From Rhodosorus marinus (taxonomy: Eukaryota > Rhodophyta > Stylonematophyceae > Stylonematales > Stylonemataceae): a DNA stretch of 64,000 nucleotides. Positions 56,406 through 64,000 of the stretch are shown here, piece after piece; positions within the stretch are counted from its first letter, which is position 1, and each line of letters begins with the position of its first letter. Location of the stretch: NCBI GenBank assembly GCA_029953675.1, contig JAMWBK010000009.1, forward strand, positions 806,001-870,000, read 5' to 3'. The notes beneath the pieces were generated by a model that worked only from the letters and a program-made list of their open reading frames with translations, had not been told where the DNA came from and did not search any database. Both the position numbers and the translations under genes were made by a program.

Positions 56406-57543
56406 ATGGGGAAAGCTGGAAGTAAGGAGGCAGTGGAAGAGGAGCCTGGAATTTTGGATTCTTCTGGAGAGGGTGACTCCGATTTGGACGACTTGGACAG
56501 TGTTGAAGTTTCCCAGGAAGCTCGGTATGAACCTCCGATAGACAAGATGCTTGGTGAAGATCTCATAACCTCCAAGGAAATGGGGAAAATTTTCCAGCTT
56601 CCTGGGAGCGCTTTGAGAGTGAAAGCATTGGAGCACATAAACCTCAACCACGCAAATTCTACCTATCCAGTGCGAGCTGGTGAGTTCGTGATAGTACGTG
56701 GACCCTCTGGAGGAGGGAAGACAACCCTTCTGAATCTCCTAGGTAATGCACGACAAAGACTCTCATGAATGCGAGACTTCGTTCACTGGCCGGCGTAAGT
56801 GACCTTTATTGTCGTTGGTTTTGTGATGGAATAGGATTGCTGGACAGGCCGAACGGGGGAGAACTCCGCGTGCTTGGATTGGACGTGCACAGTGAAACAA
56901 ATGACAGGACTCTCGCAAGCTTCAGACTTGAGAAAATTGGTTACGTGTTCCAAACTTTTAACTTAATGTCAGCAATGTCCGCGGTGGAAAACGTTGAGCT
57001 GCCCATGATGATGCTTAACAAAATTAAGCGGAAAGAAAGAAGAAGACGAGCCGTTGAACTCCTCAGGAGAGTTGGCCTGGAGGACAGACTTGAACACCTT
57101 CCGAGTGAGGTGCGTGCATGCTGCACGAACTGTGTTAAATTCAGCCATCTAAGTCATCTTACTTTCGGGTTTTTGGGTAAACGTAGCTTTCCGGAGGAGA
57201 GCAGCAAAGGGTAGCCATTGCGAGGGCTCTGTCGAACAAGCCTCAAATCTTGCTACTAGACGAGCCAACTGGCGACCTGGATGTTGCAGCAACAGTTGAG
57301 ATAATGAACCTCCTCCTCGAAATAAACCTGGAGCAACAGACGGCCCTCGTTATGGTGACGCACAATCCAGATCTCGAAGCGTACGCAGATCGCATTCTTT
57401 ACGTGGAAGACGGAACATTCACGAGGCAAGTTCTAAACAAGACCCAATCTCGACTGAGTGTTGCTGAATACTCTTCATTCCTGGAGCATGCGGAACGAAC
57501 TGCCGTTGAGCGTGAACTTCCTTCTGCGGTCACCGTCACCTGA
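56406..57543 (+). CDS. LolD/MacB-like ABC transporter ATPase
   Basis: Three exons (56406-56742, 56835-57109, 57187-57543) join in phase to 322 residues. The nucleotide-binding domain is complete: Walker [36 protein letters not shown]-loop [20 protein letters not shown], signature [17 protein letters not shown], Walker [13 protein letters not shown] and the H-loop [20 protein letters not shown]. The sequence LDRP-GGE and EPTGDLD places it in the bacterial lipoprotein-export (LolD/MacB/FtsE) branch. In eukaryotes such soluble ATPases are known in algae and protists. About 85 acidic residues precede the domain ([20 protein letters not shown]), unlike bacterial members. The partner permease is not in the window. 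There is no clear transit peptide, so location is undecided. The intron 2 acceptor is CGTAG before CTTTCC, which restores LSGGEQQ. Confidence 0.9.
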
Positions 57544-59180
57544 GTCTGATCATGCTGCACAACAACATCACCCCTAGTCACACTTCTAAATAAAACTCTA
57601 CACCGATGTCATTTATAGCTCCCTGCTTAAGCTAGCTGTCTTCCGACGGTGATCCAGCAAACCCATCCTCGAAGGCGCCATGAGGGGAAGGGATAACTCA
57701 CCCTCGAGGCCACCGAGGGAACTAGCTCCGACTGAGCCTGACCGCGTACATGCACAAGCACCACCATGCCCATGGAAACTGTTTACAATCTACCAGAACA
57801 AAGAAAGTGAGTCAGCCGACAGGTGGGCAATGGGAAGAGTGCTGAAAACGTCCAGTCCTTCAACACACCTCATTCAGCCCGGCGGGTGGGGGGTGGGGGG
57901 GAGGCTATTCAGAAAAATGTGCTCCTGCTGAACTCACAGAAAATATGCACCTTCCTTCTATCCCAATCGATTGGAAATCTGGAAGTATGGAGAGCGAATG
58001 TCATCGCGATTGCCAAAAAACAACTTCGAAGCTAAGCCGCACCAGAACTTTCTACAATTCTGGAGAGCTCAAGCGACCCAAGTGCCAGTCAATCATTGCA
58101 CCGTCCCAAACCCAAAACAAGTCGACCTGAAAAACCTCTACCTCCAAGGTATTAAATAAACAATAAAACTTATTCTTAAATTTGGCATGAATATAGTATC
58201 TACGATCAGCCGAAATGTATGTCCATGTTTAACAATAGCATCATCAGTTCACCTTCGTTCGTACGTCATATGTGCGACTAAATAATATTTTATACAATAA
58301 GTACAGACAATAAATAAGTAAAAAAGGCATAAGAAGAGGGATACCAATATACAATAGAATATTAATTTCGTGACACAACTACATACCCACATCATGTCAA
58401 AGTCAATATTAAATTGGGACGATGTCTACAAGAAAAACCATAAGAAGACGTCCCAGAGACGCTGGAGATCACGCCTATTTAAGTGTCATCATCGATGTGA
58501 TGTATTGACTGTTCAAAACTGTAAAAAAGGCGTTTATCGTATACAATCAGTTTAAATAGATTGAATTGTTTTGACACTAAACTGAATATATAAATCAACT
58601 GCGCACATTGCGGTATCACTCAATCCTGGATTGTAGAAGGGATGCGGCGATGGGACCCTCTTCAGGAGATCATCTTTGGCATCGAGTAGATGATCTTCCT
58701 TGTTCTCGAGTAGCTTTTAAACTGGCCACTGGCCCTGTCTGTACGGCTCTCTTCAAAAAGAAAGTACAGGCGTAAAAACAGAAAAAAAGGGGAAGCCCTC
58801 GTTCTGAATCCGAGTAAAGACCAGGTTTTCCTCGGAATCTTCGAAACGGCAGCTTTTCGGAGTGAATGGCCACAGTTATTGCCTGCGCCGTCTTCCTCAG
58901 AGTAGAACAAATGCACACGAAAAAGTTAACGACCATGGAAACGACGTTCTCGGATCAGCAAAGCTTCCCTGGCTAGGGGAAGAAACCGATCGTCGGCGAT
59001 TTCGCAGTCCTGGGAGATATTTAGGGTTTTTTCTGTCGTTGTGCTGGTGGCGAGCACGTGGAGGAGCACGTGGAGATATTCTGATGATGCGGTCGGGCAC
59101 ACTGGTTATCGGTTTTTCTCTTGACGTGGATCTTGTAGTTCATGAGAAGCCTGTATTTTGCAGTGTGAAGTAGGAGAAAA
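57544..59180. other. Intergenic 1.6 kb, AT-rich
   Basis: No gene is supported. A G4-type run (GGG, G6, G7 and neighbours) is at about 57883-57904 on the plus strand. The frames at 58670-58936 are short and unrecognised. TTTAGGGTTTT lies near 59022, about 160 bases before the next start codon, and may be a telobox-like promoter element. Confidence 0.45.
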
Positions 59181-60630
59181 ATGGGATTCAGTGGAGTTGC
59201 ATTTGTCGGGTGTTTGTGCCGTGGAACTGCTTTGGATCGAAAGGCGCTGGTGACTGGACAGAAAGGTTTTGGAGCTGGTGAATATGTGGTGGCATGTCGA
59301 AGGAGGACCGCGAGAGTGCTTGATATGGCTGAAGGGATCGGGGAGCTCGTTGACGATGACAGCTTGAACGAGCCGGCCGTGAAGTTTTTTTCGGAGCTGC
59401 CGGTAAAGAAGGTCTTTTCCTGGTTGGTATTTCTGTTTGGAGTATATTCGATGCGATCGTTCTTCCCCGTTGCTTTGGGGACGTTCATTGTGGGATATAT
59501 AGGCAACTCTTTCGTCCAGTACTTTTCTGAGAGGACGAAAGGGAAAATACCCAGGAAAGCCATTGTCTTGGCGTATTACTCGCTAATCATTTCGATAGTA
59601 GCATTGCTGGGTATTACCACGATTCCGAAGGTACGACCACCCGTTATCGCAGGAGCTAATCTCACAACCGTTCACTGCCTCTGACAATCAAAACCTGCGC
59701 ATCCAGGTGATAAGCGAGGGTCAATATTTCGTTCAGTCGCTTCAGAGCTCGAATCCATACGTGTTCTTTGCAGATGGAATTCGCTCAACTCTTGGGGATG
59801 ACCTCTCTACTCGAATGGAAACTTTTCTGATGTCCAGGGCTGCTGAAGGCAGCGCAATGATTGCACCCACACTAGGCGGCAGCGATTTGGTATGGACGAG
59901 AGAGAGATCGATACGATTTGGAGGGCTGTTACAGAGCGTCTTGAAACCTTATGCGGTGTCCACTGCCACGGTAGTCTCTCGGCTACTTGCTCAGACGACG
60001 AGAGCGCTATTCACTGCTATTCTGTCCCTCATTTTCTCAGCGATGATCGTCTGGGACCTGAAGAACATTGCGGAGGCTGCGAGAGGCCTTGCCAAGTCTA
60101 GATTCAGGGCTGCGTACAAGGAAATTGCCCCCTACGTCCTCGACTTTTTCACTGTTCTGGGCAAGTCGTTTGAAGCCCAGACAATGATTGCCCTTGTTAA
60201 CACGAGCCTTTCCACGATGGGAATACTCTTCTTAGGCCTGAAGGGCGTGTGGTTCCTGTCTGTTGTTGTGCTTGTCTGCTCATTTATTCCTGTTGCTGGC
60301 GTTTTCGTGTCCACTCTCCCCATGGTTGTAGTGGCCCTGAGCGAGTACGGTGCAAGCAAAGCACTCTGGGTGGTTCTGATGGTGATTGGTGTACATGCCA
60401 TAGAAGCCTACTTCCTAAACCCGCAGATATACTCCGCGCACTTGAAACTGCATCCTCTGTTCGTGATCACCGTCCTCTACATGTGGGAGCACCTGTACGG
60501 ACCTCCAGGGCTTATCCTCGGAGTCCCTGTTACCGTGTACCTGCTGCGCAACGTCATCATGGGGTCAACTTCCATCAAGAAAAGGGAATCTCGTGTTGAA
60601 GCAGAGCTGGAGATGAACAAGATTGAATAG
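59181..60630 (+). CDS. AI-2E (UPF0118/DUF20) family membrane transporter, probably organellar
   Basis: Two exons, 59181-59630 and 59707-60630, give 457 residues. The first 60 residues are Arg/Gly/Ala-rich and low in acid (MGFSGVAFVGCLCRGTALDR), resembling a plastid transit peptide, but no cleavage site is certain. Membrane helices follow in the family pattern: VFSWLVFLFGVYSMRSFFPV, ALGTFIVGYIGNSF and IVLAYYSLIISIVALLGITT at the N-terminal side, then FTAILSLIFSAMIVWDLKNI, SLSTMGILFLGLKGVWFLSV and LVCSFIPVAGVFVSTLPMVV. The C-terminus has IEAYFLNPQIYSAHLKLHPL, the most diagnostic family motif, and GPPGLILGVPVTVYLLRNVI. Bacterial members export autoinducer-2 or exchange Na+/H+; plant and algal homologues are uncharacterised. 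The substrate cannot be deduced. Confidence 0.9.
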
Positions 60631-61219
60631 GACAAGTCTCCATCAATCGCTTAGCTAGAAAACGTATCAGACCTAGACGGAACTGCTAGTAGCTTTATGT
60701 ACATAGGCTGTTGTGGAATTGAGTTCTCAGAAGATTTGCTAAATAAGACAGGGAGCCATCGGCGACCAGCATGGCTAGGAAGCTTCGTCGTCAGCTACAA
60801 AAATTATGTTGATACTTATTGGACAGAAACCGAACTAGACGGACCGCGCTCTTCTCACATTTCGTTTCTTTATCTCTATTCAAATCCTTAAAAGTACAGC
60901 TAAATAAGATCACGTTCATCAAGCTGCAAGCGGTGGGGATTTTTGTTAATGCACGCGCCAGATTAGTTCTGCAACAGAACCGTTGACAGTCGCAGGACAA
61001 AAGTACACACGACTAGAAGATGCTTCGAAACGGGAATAGCCAACGCCTGTCAACAGCATTTTCCCACAAGCATTGCAATTCCCAACACCACCACTACTCT
61101 CAGCTTCACCTCTCACGACACAACCAACCTATAAACAACGTCCACTTAAGCAAGCAATTGCCTTTCGTTCGCCAATTGTTCCAATATCCACTCTACGCGC
61201 GATGGTGGGCCGAACCCTA
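60631..61219. other. Intergenic between convergent genes
   Basis: Between the AI-2E stop and the stop of the PEHE-like gene on the other strand. No gene or RNA recognised. Confidence 0.45.
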
Positions 61220-62233
61220 TCATCGCGAGCCCTCCAGCCGATAGTTATCAGGCAAAAGCTTACTGCTTCCATTTTGCAGTGAATCCTTGGTTTTTCCATT
61301 CTTGGGTGCCTTCCCTTTCCCCATCTTCTGAACCTTTTTGTTTTCACGTTTCAATCCGTCACTCTTTTCTCGAAGCAACAGCTGCAAGCTCGCTACAGTG
61401 TCGTAAGAATATTTTACGTTCCTCATCAACTGGTCAAAATCCTTTTCGACGAAAACCAGTTTCCGCTCGGCATCAGTGTGTATTGCTATCGAGGGTTCGT
61501 TCTCCCCCATGCATTTCTCCAGACCATTAATAACTCGGTTAAAGTAGTCCTTCTCCCTGCTCAAAACCTCGGAGAGACGTTTAAATGATTCGGTCGAAAT
61601 CAACATTCTTTCGTCCTTGTGCTTGCCATTTTTTGGGTGAGCACCACCATTCGCGCTTTGCGTGCTCCACTGCTTCCTCAGTTGGCTGCTGTCAGCGCTT
61701 CTCGTGCCATACCCATTGCGACAGCCTGTATTGAACTTGCTCGGCATTCGTTCCTCCAACAAGCCATCCTTTTCCAGTGCCCGAACGACCATTCTGTGAC
61801 ATTCAAAGGCGGTTGGAAAAATGGGAAGACGAAGACTCAATTTCTGTCTCTTCTTCGGTGACGGGCTCTTCATCTTTTTGTCCTTGTCCAAAGGCAGCCA
61901 CCTCTTCCTTTCCTCGGATGCGAACTCCTCGTGTCGCTGTAGAAAAGTTTCATCGGAAGTATTTTCTTCTTCTTCTTCTTCTTCAATACCAGGGGATTCC
62001 TTGACGTCTTTAGCATTTCCCACATCCAACCTAAACGCGTCTGAGCCGTTCGCAGACTCGATCGTGTTCTCTCGTCCCCTCCTTCGCCATTTTGGTGTAG
62101 CAATTGTAGCCCTCGCCGGCGATAGGAGCGGGTTGGAACCACCCACATCGACTGAAGCATCCTCCCGACTCATCCCGAGCGGAGATGTGGTACAGGAACC
62201 GCCAAATCCGGAAGCTCTCCTTGCAGTTCTCAT
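61220..62233 (-). CDS. PEHE-domain (MSL1/KANSL1-like) nuclear protein (tentative)
   Basis: Intronless frame of 337 residues, basic, with a run of glutamates encoded by a CTT/GAA microsatellite (61963-61985). The N-terminal half resembles a PEHE domain: IATPKWRRR, then after the acidic run ENTSDETFLQRHEEFASEER and KRWLPLDK. In MSL1 and KANSL1 the same spacing links a P-x-WR start to an EN/ED-x-SD/DD-x-F-x-RH-x-E-x-ERxRW end. LPIFPTAFECHRMVVRALEK follows and could be the C-terminal PEHE segment. PEHE proteins bind MOF-type histone acetyltransferases, so a role in H4K16 acetylation is inferred. The remaining 150 residues (with FKRLSEVLSREKDYFNRVIN, probably a coiled coil) are not recognised. The start is uncertain; ATG 62173 is an alternative. 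Confidence 0.5.
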   Translation of the reverse strand: MRTARRASGFGGSCTTSPLGMSREDASVDVGGSNPLLSPARATIATPKWRRRGRENTIESANGSDAFRLDVGNAKDVKESPGIEEEEEEENTSDETFLQRHEEFASEERKRWLPLDKDKKMKSPSPKKRQKLSLRLPIFPTAFECHRMVVRALEKDGLLEERMPSKFNTGCRNGYGTRSADSSQLRKQWSTQSANGGAHPKNGKHKDERMLISTESFKRLSEVLSREKDYFNRVINGLEKCMGENEPSIAIHTDAERKLVFVEKDFDQLMRNVKYSYDTVASLQLLLREKSDGLKRENKKVQKMGKGKAPKNGKTKDSLQNGSSKLLPDNYRLEGSR

Positions 62234-64000
62234 GCCAAACCTTCAGTCCACCACGCCAAGTCTCTCCTCATCCTAGGCCCTCCTCACGACCACCCACTCC
62301 ACATAGCAGAATTCCCATCACGACACATAGTTCCCCAACATAAAAAAAAACAACCATGTACGGCGCCGATCACCCACCCCCAAACGTCGGGCCTCAGAGC
62401 AACAATCCTATGAAAACTCAAACATCAAACTCTCCTTTGAACACCGTCCTTTCTCTTCTTCCACCCCAGGACTCCTTAACGCATCCCAAGCCCAAATCCA
62501 TGCCCAGTCCCCGTACCACCCCACCCGGTCCCACTCCCCATCCTTACCATCATCATGACAATAGTAACATAAGAAAAGTCATCACCTTCAAAAAAACTAA
62601 AAAACCCTCTCCCTACCATCAAATCACACCAAACCACCCCCCTCCCCCTTTTCCTGCTCCTTTCTTTTTCCATCACATCTTCCACACTCAGGCAATCGTC
62701 ACCCTTCAGGCAAAAAAAATTCAATTAGATGATTAAAAGAAGAAAAAGGGCCGATATCTTTATTAATCAGGATAGGACTCCCCCCTCCCCCCTCGCTCAA
62801 AATAATTGTGATGGGGAACGCAAAGAGCAAAAACAAGGAAAAGAATATCTTCTGAGATACATCGCATACAATACTATATTGTATATATGGTAAAGTTTTT
62901 TTACTTAATTGTAGACGTTTGTCTTATACGGTAGTCGAGCTGTTTTTCTGGTCCGTGCTGCTGGGGCTGGATTTCGTGAATAGGGAAAATTTTCCGAAAG
63001 GGGGGTCGCTGCAGCCATATTGGATACTGCTCATTTCTTTTTTTTTGGGAAGGGGTAATATCCAAGGTACAACATGATACAATATTAAAATATGCTATAT
63101 TTTGTCATTGTCAAAGAACCATCAGCATTCTCAGGGTCACATGGCTGGGAAATGCTTTCCAATGAGAATACATTGTCGCTTTGTAAGGGGTACGAGGCGT
63201 ATCACAGCGAAGTGTTCGCTGGCCGTTGGCAACCCCTTCCTGAGTTTCTCCTTTCACCCGCTTGGTCTTTTTATAGAAATGATCCACTCTGCGTTTAACC
63301 ACTGAAGATCTTATTAGTACCGCGAGTAATATAGTACGATATATTCTTATGTACTATGAATTGACCTGGGAAAAGAATACATGGTGGTAAGGGGGGGTAG
63401 GTTTTCACCCCTTGGGACAAACTGTGACACTGCCCGGATCGTGTAGAGGGCACCAAGCGAGATATCGTCAAGCTATATCGTTTCTTTGTCTCTTTTGATC
63501 AAATCTGTTAACCGCGCCCTTGGTCGAAAAGGAAAAACGAGAGCATTCCCGAAACATCTCAGTCCCTGGCCACTCTCGGCTCAAGATGACCTGCTTCGGA
63601 AGCTGATCAGCGTCCCCCTCCCCCACCCATTCCAAGGCTTTAGGACAGATGGATTGAGGATAATTTTCTCCAGCGATCATCCCGAACTGCTCCAGCGATT
63701 CATTCGTCACGGTTTTTCATCAGCGCAGACCTTGAGATGGTCTAACAACGTCAAACCCCATTGGTGCAAACATAGAAAAATATATATATAGGAAATAAGC
63801 AAAAAAATTAATATTTGGACACTAATTTCTTCTAAAATATTATCTATTTGAATATTTCGACATGACATAATTTTTCTGCGTCTGTTGGTAACGGCTAAGG
63901 TTGACCTATGCTGGTTAGTCCAACTGGACATACTTCGTCCATAGCACGCAGGCTGGAGCGACGCAGGCAGGATTGGAGCTGAGAGCCAGCGATGGAACGA
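62234..64000. other. Distal intergenic region, no gene supported
   Basis: The sequence from 62234 is pyrimidine-rich on the plus strand, so the sense strand of the gene at 61220 has a purine-rich 5' region. Frames at 62356-62736, 63486-63791 and 63710-63468 are low-complexity or overlap on both strands and match nothing. No RNA gene or repeat array was recognised. Confidence 0.45.

Overview
This window is nuclear DNA of a eukaryote. Almost every gene is broken by short GT-AG introns of roughly 60-120 bases, genes lie on both strands, and the products are typical eukaryotic housekeeping proteins: symplekin, SHMT, Kri1, VPS41, a SWI/SNF subunit, PNGase, prolyl-tRNA synthetase, ribosomal protein eS12, PP2A B'' and ALG5. 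A plastid is suggested by a small nuclear gene resembling the cyanobacterial DUF3285 family with a transit-peptide-like leader (45516-45818), and by N-terminally extended AI-2E-type, class IV aminotransferase and nitrilase proteins. A RagC/D GTPase, as far as I know absent from land plants and most green algae, argues against a green plant. My best inference is a unicellular red alga or a related archaeplastid; I cannot name the species.

Layout. 1-1424: zinc carboxypeptidase (minus, runs off the window). 2447-6425: symplekin (plus, many exons). 6426-10344: gene-poor, with degenerate repeats and a strong G-quadruplex motif. 10345-11067: P/U-type cyclin. 11488-13068: SHMT (minus). 13826-15857: Kri1 (minus). 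16980-17031: a perfect hairpin. 17478-19703: NOL11-like protein (plus). 19880-21708: malonyl-CoA decarboxylase (minus). 22501-23937: RagC/D (minus). 24060-25070: degenerate repeats. 25321-27169: SWP73/BAF60 (minus). 28421-30108: PNGase (minus). 31232-34859: VPS41 (minus). 35086-35940: satellite-like repeats. 36676-37610: YchJ/SEC-C-like protein (plus). 38461-39804: NIT2-type nitrilase (minus). 40843-43117: prolyl-tRNA synthetase (minus). 44730-45263: eS12 (plus). 45516-45818: DUF3285-like protein (minus). 47208-48353: class IV aminotransferase (plus). 48897-50351: Grx3/4-type glutaredoxin (plus). 50588-52648: PP2A B'' (minus). 53785-54838: ALG5 (plus), with its 3' end tandemly duplicated. 56406-57543: LolD/MacB-like ABC ATPase (plus). 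59181-60630: AI-2E family transporter (plus). 61220-62233: PEHE (MSL1/KANSL1)-like protein (minus). 62234-64000: no gene recognised.

The genes form no operon or pathway cluster. VPS41 and RagC/D both act at the late endosome/lysosome-vacuole; symplekin, Kri1, the NOL11-like protein, eS12 and ProRS serve RNA processing and translation; SWP73 and the PEHE protein are chromatin factors. No tRNA, rRNA, CRISPR array or intact transposon was found. Exon boundaries were chosen by hand from GT-AG sites that keep the family sequence in frame; those given as single coordinates were checked for phase, others are approximate.

I found no convincing new multi-gene system. The most interesting items are the family assignments hidden by introns (YchJ, NOL11-like, PEHE), the non-canonical CKFS first Grx domain, the ALG5 tail duplication, the perfect hairpin at 16980-17031, the satellite-like arrays, and recurrent purine tracts or G4 motifs on the sense strand just upstream of start codons.
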